Positions 48,101 to 58,220 of a stretch of 64,000 nucleotides of DNA are shown here, one piece after another. Both the position numbers and the translations under genes were made by a program. Numbering within the stretch: the first letter of the stretch is position 1; every line of letters starts with the position of its first letter. The notes below the pieces were generated by a model. That model was not told the DNA's origin. It did no database searches and saw only the letters and a program-made list of their open reading frames with translations. The stretch is from Paracyclopina nana (lineage: Eukaryota; Arthropoda; Copepoda; Cyclopoida; Cyclopettidae): NCBI GenBank assembly GCA_019096065.1, contig JAGUCH010000005.1, positions 5,332,001-5,396,000 on the forward strand. The letters are read 5' to 3'.

Positions 48101-50449
48101 TCACATAATAATTTTGGCTTTCTGTAGAATATCAAAAGATCGTTCGTCGTCAGAGCTCAGAGAGCTGATTGACATTGGTCTCTCTCCTTTGGCACCTTCT
48201 GAATCTGAATGAGGTTTCCCTCTTTCTCGTCTCATTCTATCTTCTTCTCTGCGTTCGACTGCCAAATGATTCCAAAGCTCAGGATCTTGATCAGTGATGA
48301 ACTTTTGATCTGGCCTTATGTCAGGCATGTAATGACTCGATGAATTTTCAGGGTACGGAATCTCAGCAAACTTGTAGAGGTGACTTTTCAAGTAGCGAGC
48401 TTTTTTGAAGTACTTTTTACAATTGGCATGTCGAGTGCACATGTACTTGTACTCTGTTGGGTCCTCTTTCATGATCTTGTTCACAGTGGAGTCTTCCCTG
48501 GAATGGCTCGACAAATGTTTCTCCAGTGTGGCTTTCCTATCATAGCTTTTGCTGCAAATGTGACATGGAAATGCCCCAGTGCCAGTTTGGGTTTTTGGTA
48601 TCGTGGCTGTGTACACAGGCCCAGTGTGTGTAGGCAAAGCTGGCAAGGCGTCCGGGGGTCTTTGTTTTTGTATTTTCAGCAGCTTCGACCTCGCCTTGTC
48701 CTCGCGCTCAGCCACTTCCCAAAACTCAGCATCCTGATCAGTGATGAACTTTTGCGACTCTGATACAACAGGTACGTATTGCTCGTGAACGGCATGAGGG
48801 TATGCCTTGTCACCGTACACCTGCAAGTGTCTTTTCAAGTAACGAGCTTTTTTGAAGTACTTTTTACAATTGTCATGTCGAGTGCACATGTACTTGTACT
48901 CTGAAGGATCCTCGTACATGTGCCTGTTCACGATGGACTCTTCGTTGGCATGACTTCGCAAATGCTTTCTGAGCACTGGCTTCGAGCAATAGGGCTTTCC
49001 ACAGATGTGACAAAAGAACTTTTCAGCCTCCTCCAGGGCTTTCTTGTCCTTTGCCTTGTGCACTGCATTCTTGTGGATCTCCAACGTTGCCCCGCAACTG
49101 AAGTTTTTGCCACAAAAATCACATAGAGCATTGGTATGCTTGTATTTGAAATGAGATTCCAATGACTTTTGACTTGACCCCACAAAAATACACTCACTGC
49201 AAGGGAAGCTGACTTTTTTGTGGGTGCGCATGTGGTACGTTTTGGCATTGAACGATCCAAGCGTAATATTGCATATTCTGCATTGGAGATCGTGTGAGGC
49301 CTCGTGGTGCTTGAATTTGTTCTTTTCCTTGAACAAATAATTGTTGTAACGAAACTCGAGGCTACAATGCTTGCAGCTGACTTCAACTGGAGGCCGTCTC
49401 AGGTTTTCCAGGCAATCCAAATAGGTCTCATACAGAAACCTATTTGTGGCAGAAACAAAGCAGGGCAATTGGCTAAATACCTTATTTAGGCCCTCCTTTG
49501 AGCCGTACCAATGAGTGAAAATTGTGCCCAATAGCTTCATGTGATGCCTCCAATCCTCACTCATATTGACAGCAAACAGTGGCCTCAATTCACACTTATC
49601 AGGTGCATTCGACCTCCGCAGCCTCACACCCACTGAGGCCATATCCCGAAAGGCTAATGCATCATTATTGAGTAGCTGTTGATTGGGAACAGCCTCAAGC
49701 ATGTTTTCTGACAAAAAATGGGTCTCTCTCGTCCTATCAGGGATGCAAGTTGTCTCTGGAGGCTCTGGCAGCTTTTCTTTGGCCTCTATGAGGTCGCTCG
49801 TGAATTTGTTCCTCAAGCACACAATATTCTGGCCAGTTGTGTTCAAATTGAAAGGGGAGTGCTTGAACAGTGTCAGAGCGCACAGATCAGCGTCCAAAAC
49901 TGCCATCGCTGCGTGAAATACATTCATGAGGCAGCCAAGATCTCTTAGATGGTGCTCTTCTTTGGTTATCAGCGTTCTGACCTCGATGCTCTCACCATCA
50001 TTACTCAAACACATGCCCACGATGGCGTCCGCATTTTCTGCCAAGTTGGCTGACATAAGCTTCGACACGAGGTATGTGTTTGCCGTCAAAGTTCGTATTT
50101 CATCTGGCTTGGAGTGATCAAGTTTTGAGCAACCCTCCTCGATGACTGGTGCACAAGACGAGTTGTCATCAATTTGATAATGTACATCAATCACTTTTTC
50201 CTCTTCTTCATTCTTCGCTGATGTCTCTTCATTGGCAGATTCTAAAGCTTTCACCAGAGAATCAACACTCTCTTCGCCGTAGAAGCTACGACAGCTGGAT
50301 GAATTTTTTACATGATTTACCAGTCCTTTTGGTGTCGAGGCTATTAACTTGCAACTCTTGCACTCGGTCAAATTGGCAATTTGATCATTGCCAATGTCCA
50401 ACTTTATCACATTATCACTTTTCACCGCCGCCAGTAAGGCGTCGTCCAT
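48101..50449 (-). CDS. Zinc-finger protein, paralog of downstream neighbour
   Basis: Intronless, 782 residues. A single C2HC-type finger at the N-terminus (CKSCKLIASTPKGLVNHV), an acidic linker, then the 200-residue domain shared with the next gene (MCLSNDGESIEVRTLI...RPLFAVNMSEDWRHHMKLLG). About eight C2H2 fingers follow, including CRICNITLGSFNAKTYHMRTH, CDFCGKNFSCGATLEIHKNAVH and CHICGKPYCSKPVLRKHLRSH. The unit MCTRHDNCKKYFKKARYLKRHL is duplicated (second copy MCTRHANCKKYFKKARYLKSHL), with a repeated motif QKFITDQD-x-E. Probably a DNA-binding regulator. Third gene of the cluster: the ATG is 36 nt after the CWC27 stop, behind a strong acceptor. Confidence 0.88.
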   Translation of the reverse strand: MDDALLAAVKSDNVIKLDIGNDQIANLTECKSCKLIASTPKGLVNHVKNSSSCRSFYGEESVDSLVKALESANEETSAKNEEEEKVIDVHYQIDDNSSCAPVIEEGCSKLDHSKPDEIRTLTANTYLVSKLMSANLAENADAIVGMCLSNDGESIEVRTLITKEEHHLRDLGCLMNVFHAAMAVLDADLCALTLFKHSPFNLNTTGQNIVCLRNKFTSDLIEAKEKLPEPPETTCIPDRTRETHFLSENMLEAVPNQQLLNNDALAFRDMASVGVRLRRSNAPDKCELRPLFAVNMSEDWRHHMKLLGTIFTHWYGSKEGLNKVFSQLPCFVSATNRFLYETYLDCLENLRRPPVEVSCKHCSLEFRYNNYLFKEKNKFKHHEASHDLQCRICNITLGSFNAKTYHMRTHKKVSFPCSECIFVGSSQKSLESHFKYKHTNALCDFCGKNFSCGATLEIHKNAVHKAKDKKALEEAEKFFCHICGKPYCSKPVLRKHLRSHANEESIVNRHMYEDPSEYKYMCTRHDNCKKYFKKARYLKRHLQVYGDKAYPHAVHEQYVPVVSESQKFITDQDAEFWEVAEREDKARSKLLKIQKQRPPDALPALPTHTGPVYTATIPKTQTGTGAFPCHICSKSYDRKATLEKHLSSHSREDSTVNKIMKEDPTEYKYMCTRHANCKKYFKKARYLKSHLYKFAEIPYPENSSSHYMPDIRPDQKFITDQDPELWNHLAVERREEDRMRRERGKPHSDSEGAKGERPMSISSLSSDDERSFDILQKAKIIM

Positions 50450-50485
50450 TTCGGCTTACCTGCAAACAAATAAAATACTACGTGA
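50450..50485 (-). promoter_or_regulatory. Intercistronic region CWC27-zinc finger
   Basis: The 36-nt spacer on the minus strand contains TATTTTATTTGTTTGCAG (AG at 50461-50460), then GTAAGCCGAA and the ATG. A near-textbook 3' splice site with no donor in the spacer. Confidence 0.68.
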
Positions 50486-51998
50486 TTATTTTTTGTGGCT
50501 GGTTGGCTTTTTCTTGTCGTTTTCACGTCTGCGTTTATTTAGTGGATTTCGAGGGTCATAGATGTCGAACCAATCGTCATCCTTGGTGTTGGCATCTTTT
50601 GCAAGAATGGGGTCATCAGACACAAACTTCAACGTATTGGCCATCCAGTTGTCATCGTCATCATCCTCTTCATCAATTTTTGGCTCCTTTTTGTCATCAG
50701 TTTGCTTTACTGCAAACAACTTGCTTTTGAACTTGCTTAGAATGTCCATGGTTTGGTTTTCCCTGGCTGAACCTTTTTTGGGCGGTTTCACCTTGGCATA
50801 TTTCTCTTGGTCCGCACGAAAAGCCAGCAAAAGATCATTGGCTCTCTCTTCTTCAGTAAGCTGCTTAAGCTTGTTTTTGGCATCATCCTTTTCGGCCTTG
50901 GACTTTTCGCCACCACTGGCATCATTTATGAGCTCTTTTTTCAGCGCACGAATCTCTTTGCGAATCTCCTCCTTCCTCTTTTTTTGCTGGCTTACTTTAT
51001 TCTCAAAATAGTCTTCTGTGTCTTTCTGATCAGGAATAGTGTCATCTTCTTCTTGGGCAGCTTTACGCTTGGCTGCTTTCTTGTCCTTGGCCTTTTTGAG
51101 CTTGTCCCTCAAAGAGTCCATATTGATATCATCATCCTTGGATGCTTCCTCAGCTTGGTCACCCTGGATGTGGGGGTCATCAGTGTCATCAGTTGTTTTC
51201 ACTTGACCAACATCTTTGAGGAGTTTGGGATCGTCCAGCAAATCGTGTGAGGACTTGGACTTTTTCCCGCTTGCAACATTGGCTGCATCAGTCTCAAACT
51301 CCTCGGCTTCATCTCCAAAAGACAACAGCTTGTAGTTTTTCGTTGCTTTCATTTTGCTCTTCGGTTTTTTCTTCTTGGATTCCTCTTCATCGTCCACCAG
51401 ATTGCTGATAGATTTGCGAGGCACGATATCAGGGAATGGATTTATGAGAACTTTCGTCCTCAAAATCTTGTGAGGTCTCAATGCTCGTTCGTCATCTCCA
51501 ACTTCGACATCTTGCAGCTTGAGCATGTTGTAGATAGTGTCGCCGACAACCTTCCCAAATAGAGTGTGTTTGTTCTGCAATTCCTGCGTCGGTCCAAATG
51601 TGAAGAAAAATTGGCTGCCATTGTCATCTTTTCCAGCATTAGCCATGCCAACTAGACCACGACGAACAAATCTGAGCCTGGTATGAAACTCATCACGAAA
51701 AGGCTCCCCATAAATGGATTCTCCCCCTTCGCCTGTCCCAGTTGGGTCACCACCTAAAAAAAAAGTAGTAAGTGCCTCTATGTAAAAGTCATTCGAACAC
51801 TGTACCTTGAACAATGAAATCTCTGACAACTCTGTGAAATTTCGTCTTGTTGTAGTAATTTTCCATGCAAAGTTGGACAAAGTTCCTGCAAGCTTTTGGA
51901 CACTCCCTTGGCCAAAGCTCAATTTCAATGTCACCAACAGTGGTTTCCAAGCACACTTTGCCTTGGGTTGGCGGCTCTTGAATGTAAATATTGGACAT
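50486..51998 (-). CDS. CWC27: Spliceosome-associated cyclophilin CWC27
   Basis: Two exons: 51806-51998 and 50486-51753, 486 residues (human CWC27 472). MSNIYIQEPPTQGKVCLETT matches the family N-terminus. The cyclophilin domain reads FHRVVRDFIVQGGDPTGTG, then FFFTFGPTQELQNKHTLFGK; the position of the usual Trp/Phe pocket residue has Glu in ELQNKHTLFG, as known for CWC27. The C-terminal half is charged and coiled, ending with DNWMANTLKFVSDDPILAKD and a Lys-rich tail. CWC27 joins activated spliceosomes (Bact stage) with CWC22. Translation starts at 51998, six bases after a strong acceptor; a longer upstream frame is not used. Second gene of the cluster, 74 nt after the neugrin-like stop. Confidence 0.94.
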
Positions 51999-52072
51999 AT
52001 TTTTCTGCAAAGAAAAAATAAACCAATTACTGTCACAGCCATCATTGTTGATAATTGAGGACCAAGAGCTCT
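51999..52072 (-). promoter_or_regulatory. Intercistronic region neugrin-CWC27
   Basis: The 74-nt spacer ends with TTTATTTTTTCTTTGCAG (AG at 52006-52005) six bases before the CWC27 ATG. ATTAAA overlaps the neugrin-like stop. Again the acceptor has no partner donor in the spacer. Confidence 0.68.
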
Positions 52073-53489
52073 TTAATTATTCTTCGTTAGACCAGGAACA
52101 CGATAAATCAGCTCTCCGTTTGCATCGTAGAAACAATCATTCACTTGATACATTTCCTTCTTAGACTCTTTTGGAACTTCAATGTTGAGAGCAATTTCAT
52201 TTGGCTTCAAAGTAGGAACATCCTTCAATGCAGGCTTGGGTGCATATTTTTGTATAAACGCTTTGTTGTTTTGAGCTTTTTTCAAAGCGTCCATACCAGA
52301 TAGCTGTAATGGCTTATCAGCTTCACTTTGCATCTTCGTCTCAGTCTTCAGCCACTCAAAATACGTTTTAGCAATGGGGTCAACCTTAGCTTTCGATTTC
52401 ATTTCCTTCCACAATTTTCTACGGAATTCGTCTGCTGTGAGAGTCTTTTGGAGATACTTTTGCCCCTTGGACGATGATGCATTTAAATAAGCTGTTTGGC
52501 CAAATGGGGACGGTTGATTCAATGAGTGGTAAAAGTCCTCGTTTTGGTGCATCATGTTCTCAGTGTGGACAACATTTTCGTCTTCTTTTTCGGGCTTCAG
52601 CTGCCCAGTTCTAGCTTTGTGCTGCACCAATATCATTCCAAACTTGCCCGTTAATTTGGGCTTCACAGGCTTCAAGCTATCGAAATACTCCTTAAGAATG
52701 GTTTGCTCAAGCTCCTTTTTCTCAGCTGGGGGCAGCAACTTGGACGCACTTTCACTAGTAAGGTAGCCTGACTTTTCAAAGTGATCTGTTATGGGCTGAG
52801 CATTGGGAAGTTTGCCTTGAGCCAACAGCTTCCAATTTTCTTTAACTTTCCCATCATGGTGAGCAATGAGGTGAGGGGACAATTTTGGAGAACTTCTAAT
52901 AATATGTTTTGCTCCCCTCGGAGTCACTGGAAAGCATTCTGACAGTTGATCACAACTCCAAGTGATGGGATCTTGGCTATGCAGTTTTCGCATCATTTCC
53001 TTTTCAATCCAAGTCAAAAGATTGGGCTCTTTTGGATCAGGAAAGTACTTCTTCTTCACAATTATTCTGCGCACTTCGTCTTTGTCAAGAACCTCTTTAC
53101 GAGGAATATCTTTCTCGATTTGCTTTTGAAATATGTTTGTTGTGGATGCCAATGATTCCAGCCTGTATCCTAAATCAGCATCAAACTCAGTAGTCTGATA
53201 TGCTGGATCGTCAGGATCGGGAAGGTCAGTTAAAGCCAACTGTAAATAAAACATATAATTAAGAAACAAGTTACTTACATGAAATACACATTTATTGACT
53301 CACCTGATGCCTCAAGCCCACGTTTGTAGCGTAAGGATTTGACTTTTTGATCATTTCTATGCGCTTTGCTTGTCCGTTATCCCGAAGTTTTCGCCAAAAA
53401 GGATCTTTTCTCAATACACATCCACTTGTGGCAAAGAAACGGGCGTCTGACATCGTCAACAACTTTGACCGTAAAACGACACAAAACAT
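52073..53489 (-). CDS. Neugrin-like mitochondrial ribosome-assembly protein
   Basis: Two exons: 53304-53489 and 52073-53239, 450 residues. The neugrin/Rrg9 core is seen in exon 2: DEVRRIIVKKKYFPDP, LLTWIEKEMMRKLHSQDP and WSCDQLSECFPVTPRGAKHI, which resembles the helix-turn-helix-like segment of neugrin. The N-terminus (MFCVVLRSKLLTMSDARFF) could target mitochondria. Vertebrate neugrin supports 16S rRNA stability and mitoribosome assembly. The protein is longer than human NGRN (291) because of a Lys/Glu-rich C-terminal half. First gene of the four-gene minus-strand cluster; no splice acceptor lies just before its ATG, unlike the three genes after it. Family assignment is by motif recognition and is less certain than its neighbours. 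Confidence 0.72.
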
Positions 53490-54038
53490 TTTTGCAATTT
53501 AGATAAATGAATCCCAAAATACTTATTATTGAGTTAAAATTAATTGAAAGATTGAACGGGATCTGCCGTCACCAAAAAGGTATTTACAATCAGCTTTCTT
53601 TTTGTCTGAAGAAAAGTGAATTTTGAAGAACAGTAAAACAGCCTATTTGTTTACATGAAGGACCGAGTTTTAAACTCGATCCATATGAAAATCAAGTTAA
53701 ATAACAAATTATAGTGTAAAATGATTTACAATACATTTTAATCAATTTAGGCAAAAAAGTCAAAATCAGTTAAGTGATCGATTTACTTTAAAATACTTTA
53801 TTTCACTCAATGTCGAATGTAAAACTTGCTTATTTCGTATAACTGATTGCCTTAAAAAGTGTTTCTTAACACTGTTATAATCGCTACGCGAATGTAAACA
53901 AATCCGTAGTTTTGACTTTTGGCGTTTTCCGAAAAATATCGATCTTTATAGCAGATTTGTATTTAGCCACAATTTTACCAAGTATCAAAACACGGCAAAC
54001 AGCGAGGAGTTAAACGCACGTGTTGAATAACGATAATC
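53490..54038. other. Divergent promoter region neugrin/RSL1D1
   Basis: 550 AT-rich bases between two divergent start codons. It should drive the four-gene cluster leftward and RSL1D1 rightward. No TATA box or other defined motif is convincing. Confidence 0.5.
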
Positions 54039-55764
54039 ATGACTTTGAAGGTTGCCATGAAGGCTAGTGCCAAAAAGGCCAAAAATTCAAAAGCAGCCAA
54101 GACTGCAACTCCATCAAAAGCTGACATACAAAGTTATGCTCTCAAGTTTACCTCTGAATATGACCTCAATCAGACTAAGGTAAGAGAGAAGGAATTTTCA
54201 TTTAGAATTGAGCTAACATATCATGATTTAGGTTGGAGTTTTCGTTGATACCTTGCTGAAGATCCACGAGGGCAAAAAGAGCGGCCAAGTTGATGCTGTG
54301 AGTGGTGAGAAGAAGTCTCAGTTGTTTGGAGTTGAAGAGACTCCTATCAAATTGCAAATTGCTGGAATCAAATTGCCAAAAGAGGGAAGAAAACATCTCA
54401 TTAAAATGTAAGATTAGTCCTTTTTTTGGTGCGGTATTTCACAATTTAATGAGTTTTCTATTTTCAGTGTTTTGCCTCATTCTCCGTTGGTTGACTCAAA
54501 AGACATTTGCATTTTCACCAAGGATTTGGAAAAGGGCCTTAAAGTGGACCACGAGTCCACTGTCAATCATTTCAAGGAGCACTTGGCTTCTAAAGGTGTT
54601 GAAGCTGCCAGTATCGTGTCTCTGAGAGAGCTTAAAGTGGAGTACAAGCCTTATGAAGCTAAAACTGCTTTATGCCACAGACATGAAGCTTTCCTAGCTG
54701 ACGAGAGAATTGTTCGTTTGCTGCCCAAGTTTTTGGGCAAGCCATTTTACAGCAGGAAAAAGTTCCCCAACCCAATCAATCTGGATGCCAATGACCTCCC
54801 AAAAGAGGTTGACAAGGCCACACGCACTGTCATACTACCATTGGAGCATAAAGGTGCTTGCTCAATGCTCAAAGTTGGACATTCAAGCATGAAAAGGAAT
54901 CACCTCATTGACAATATCTTGCAAGCCACAGAAATTCTGGCTAAGCAGTATCCAGGTGGTTGGAAAAATATTCGTTCAATTCACTTGAAAACTGAAACTT
55001 CTATGTCTATTCCTATCCATTTGAGCGACATTTCTCCAAATGAGCTTGGATTTGTGGATTCCAACGCTCCCAAGCCTCCAAAGAAGGAGCCCATTGTTGA
55101 CGAGCTCAGTACTATCCCTGATGCTAAGGTCACTATTATGCCTGACTTTTCTGTCAAGGTTGAAGGTGGGATTGATGCTGATGACATCAATGACAGTGAT
55201 GAAGACGGGGCTAGTGATGAAGAAAAGGACAACGATGATGAAGATGCACAGCCAAAGGCCAAGAAGCCAAAGTTGGATAAGAAGAAAGTTGCCAAGGGAA
55301 AGAAGAACAAGAAAGATGAGTCTTCCGATGAGGAGGATAAGGAGATTGAACAAGCTGAGCATGACTACATAACCAAGAATGCTCTGGAGGATGACAAAAC
55401 CGAGGAGGAAAACAAACTGGAGGGAGCAGAAGAGGATAACGATGAAGAGGATGATGATGAAGAAGAAGAGGACGAAGAAGAAGAGGAAGAGGAGGAAGAA
55501 GAGCTGCCAGTTGTGAAACCTGTTAAAGCAGCAAAGAAACCTGAGGCTAAAAAAGGTCCTGCAGCAAAGAAGCAAGTTGCTAATAAAAAAGCCTCTCCTG
55601 TTAGCAAACTTACAACTAAAGAAAGGACAGCTTCTAGGGGAAAGCCTATTAAGGACAAGACCTTCTCTAAGACTAAAAATTCACCCATTAAATCAGGAAA
55701 AGCTAAAGCCTCACCATCCAAGAAACAGAAGAAAAATGTTGCTGCAAAGAAAACTAAGAAATAA
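54039..55764 (+). CDS. RSL1D1: Ribosomal L1 domain-containing nucleolar protein
   Basis: Three exons: 54039-54179, 54232-54407 and 54468-55764, 537 residues (human RSL1D1 490). After a Lys/Ala-rich N-terminus the ribosomal L1 fold spans roughly residues 40-290 (KIVLPHSPL, LLPKFLGKPFYSRKKFPNPI, VGHSSMKRNHLIDNILQATE, WKNIRSIHLKTETSMSIPI). It ends in an acidic run (DDDEEEEDEEEEEEEEEEL) and a Lys-rich nucleolar-type tail (KKQKKNVAAKKTKK). Members bind pre-rRNA and take part in ribosome biogenesis; yeast Utp30 is related. Introns are 52 and 60 nt. The gene stands alone on its strand, with a start codon context AATC-ATG and no acceptor before it. Confidence 0.92.
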
Positions 55765-56381
55765 ATGCTACTTTTCCTCTTTCTATTTGTACGTGGCCTA
55801 TTATTTTATCACTAAACATTCATTTTGTAGGCGCCATTGTGACAGCTAACAATGAATGCCTAATTGGGCTGTTACAAATTGAAGGGCTTTTTTAATTGAC
55901 ATCATACTCATTCAGTGTTTCCAAAAATAAGATGAACTCTGTTGTTTATCTTAAGTAATAGCCAATCTCAATTTTAAGGAAAACCTCATGGTGAACGGCA
56001 GAACTTTTAAAAGACAAACAAAGTTATAAAAATTCCTCTATAACTGGTTAAGCCAACTTAAATTCTACGAAGGCTTGGTAGATCAAAATAGAGGCAATTC
56101 GGGCTGATTTTATCACGCAACTCATGAAAATAAATCAATATGTTCCAACAACTTTCCTTTTCTTCCGTTTTTACGAAAATTTTAAGAATTATGGTGCATA
56201 AAATGAAGGCTCTTGTTGAAAAACTGATTTTTTGACGAATTTGCAAGTAGAAGATAGAGGCTACGTCCGATGCATCAATTTCCAAAATGTAAACAAAAAG
56301 TAAAAGACACTAGACAAGTAAACATTCAAGACACGAGAGCATCAGTCTACTACATAATAGCCAATCTATGAAAAAGTCTTC
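55765..56381. other. Intergenic RSL1D1-PDE12
   Basis: About 620 bp between two genes on the same strand. It should hold the RSL1D1 3' UTR and PDE12 promoter. I see no gene and, unlike the minus-strand clusters, no strong splice acceptor before the PDE12 ATG. Confidence 0.5.
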
Positions 56382-58205
56382 ATGTTTTTGCTAAGAACTC
56401 GTGCACTAAAATCAAAATTGAGTGATTTAGTACTTTTTTCAAAGAATCTTTCTCATTATCCTCTAATCATGAAAGACTCCAAGAAGGCTGCTATTTTGTG
56501 TCAGCAGCCTGATGAGGAAAAATTTACCTTTTCCTTCTTCTTGGACTGTCCTAGTCCGAAAATTCAAAAGCAATTTAACATGGTTAGAGCCAAAAGTGAG
56601 CCTATGGAGCAATTTTTGCTCAGGCTGAGGGAGAACTTGACGAAGAAGTTGGCTTCAAAAAAGCAGAAAAAGAAGCCAAAGTTGACAACTGAAGAAGAAG
56701 GGGTGAATGTCACTGACGATGACCAAGAGATCCAAATCAGTTTTTTAACTGAACAAGAACAAGAAATCCACGCTGACCTTGAAGTGAATGCATTGGAATT
56801 CTTATCAAAGCCTGGGATCAAAGTAAAAGTTTTCACTGAGGTGTTTGATGTAGAAGTCAATCCACCCATGATTTTGAATGCGCGGCTGTCTGATACAATC
56901 ATGGCTGGATTTCTTACCTACCCTTCTAAGCTCACATTCAGTTTTGCTGCCAAAGAAGACTCTGAGTACAATTGGTATGTCTCAGAAGAGAAGAATTGCT
57001 CCAACCCCTTGAAGGCAACATGGGTTGAGAGACATAACGGTTTTTTCCTCTCTACCAGCATGGATGACATTAATAGACTTGTCAAGCTTGAAATCTTGCC
57101 AAAGCTTGGAACCAGAGCTGGGAACAAATTTGAAGTGATTGGCAAAAATGCTGTTTCTCCTGGACCTGGAAAGTGTCCCTATGAAGAAAGGCACTTGTTC
57201 ACTCCATCCAAACTTGGTCAAGATGAATTCAGAGTGGTCACCTACAATTTGCTGGCTGATTTGTATGCTGACTCTGACTTCTCCAGAACTGTGCTGCACC
57301 CACAATGCCCACCTTATGCCTTAGATATTGCATACAGGAAATCTCTATTTGTCTCTGAGTTGGTGGGGTACAATGCAGATATCATGTGCTTGCAAGAAGT
57401 GGACAAGAAAATCTTTGTGAATGATCTGTTTCCTGTGTTCCAAAGTCAAGGCTTTGATGCTGTCTTTGACCTGAAAGGAGGACAAGTCAGCGAAGGAGTT
57501 GCTTGCTTTTGGAACTCACAAAAGTTCCAACTCCTTCAGTCCACAAGAATGGTATTGGGAGAATCAGTGCTGACAGATGCTCTAAATAGTGATATTCTTG
57601 CTGCATTGGATGCAAATGAGCAATTGAAGAGCAGCTTTGTCAAAAGGACTACTGCTCTTCAAACGGTTGTCCTTGAGAGCAAATCCGACCCTAAAAGAGG
57701 CCTCATTGTTGGCACTACTCACTTGTACTTCAAGCCTGATGCGGATCACATAAGATTACTTCAAATTGCCATGATTATGCGAGAACTAGAACGCATCAAA
57801 TCCTGTCAAGAAGCTTCAGGTGAGAGGCAATATTCTTTGCTGTTGTGTGGTGATTTTAACAGCACTCCTCCATTTGGAGTGTTGGAGTTCATCAGAGCAA
57901 AATGCATCCATGAAGATCACCCCGATTGGTCAAGTGCTGAAAACGAACACGTCAAGAATTTGAACATTGTCCATCCGTTCAACATGGACTCAGCTTGTGG
58001 AACTCCTAAGTACACGACTTACACCATCGGTTTCAAAGACTGTCTAGACTACATTTTCTATCAAACTGACAGCATTGAAGTGACAAATGTGGTGCCTTTT
58101 CCTTTGGAAGAGGAGTTGGCAGTTCATCGTGGATTACCTAATGTAGTTTTCCCATCTGATCACATTGCCTGCATAACTGACTTGAAATGGAAAACTACAG
58201 TTTAA
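56382..58205 (+). CDS. PDE12: 2',5'-phosphodiesterase 12 (EEP family deadenylase)
   Basis: Intronless, 607 residues (human PDE12 609). The C-terminal endonuclease/exonuclease/phosphatase domain is complete: FRVVTYNLLADLYAD, MCLQEVDKKIF (catalytic Glu), GTTHLYFKP, LLCGDFNSTPP and VFPSDHIACITDL (catalytic Asp-His). The N-terminal half matches the PDE12 beta domain. The N-terminus MFLLRTRALKSKL fits a mitochondrial targeting peptide. In vertebrates it removes spurious poly(A) from mitochondrial RNAs and degrades 2',5'-oligoadenylates. Its stop lies 15 nt from the stop of the fibrinogen-related gene on the other strand. Confidence 0.95.
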   Translation: MFLLRTRALKSKLSDLVLFSKNLSHYPLIMKDSKKAAILCQQPDEEKFTFSFFLDCPSPKIQKQFNMVRAKSEPMEQFLLRLRENLTKKLASKKQKKKPKLTTEEEGVNVTDDDQEIQISFLTEQEQEIHADLEVNALEFLSKPGIKVKVFTEVFDVEVNPPMILNARLSDTIMAGFLTYPSKLTFSFAAKEDSEYNWYVSEEKNCSNPLKATWVERHNGFFLSTSMDDINRLVKLEILPKLGTRAGNKFEVIGKNAVSPGPGKCPYEERHLFTPSKLGQDEFRVVTYNLLADLYADSDFSRTVLHPQCPPYALDIAYRKSLFVSELVGYNADIMCLQEVDKKIFVNDLFPVFQSQGFDAVFDLKGGQVSEGVACFWNSQKFQLLQSTRMVLGESVLTDALNSDILAALDANEQLKSSFVKRTTALQTVVLESKSDPKRGLIVGTTHLYFKPDADHIRLLQIAMIMRELERIKSCQEASGERQYSLLLCGDFNSTPPFGVLEFIRAKCIHEDHPDWSSAENEHVKNLNIVHPFNMDSACGTPKYTTYTIGFKDCLDYIFYQTDSIEVTNVVPFPLEEELAVHRGLPNVVFPSDHIACITDLKWKTTV

Positions 58206-58220
58206 AAGAAACTTTATTGA

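Noticed and set aside
50500-51250. Serine- or leucine-rich plus-strand open frames opposite CWC27
   Set aside because: They are antisense to Lys/Glu/Asp-rich coding sequence, which suppresses stops on the other strand.
51807-52058. Longer CWC27 N-terminus from the Met at 52045
   Set aside because: That frame differs from the cyclophilin frame in exon 1, and MSNIYIQEPP at 51998 matches the family start right after the acceptor.
54976-55721. Hydrophobic and poly-Ser frames opposite RSL1D1
   Set aside because: Antisense shadows of the acidic and Lys-rich tail.
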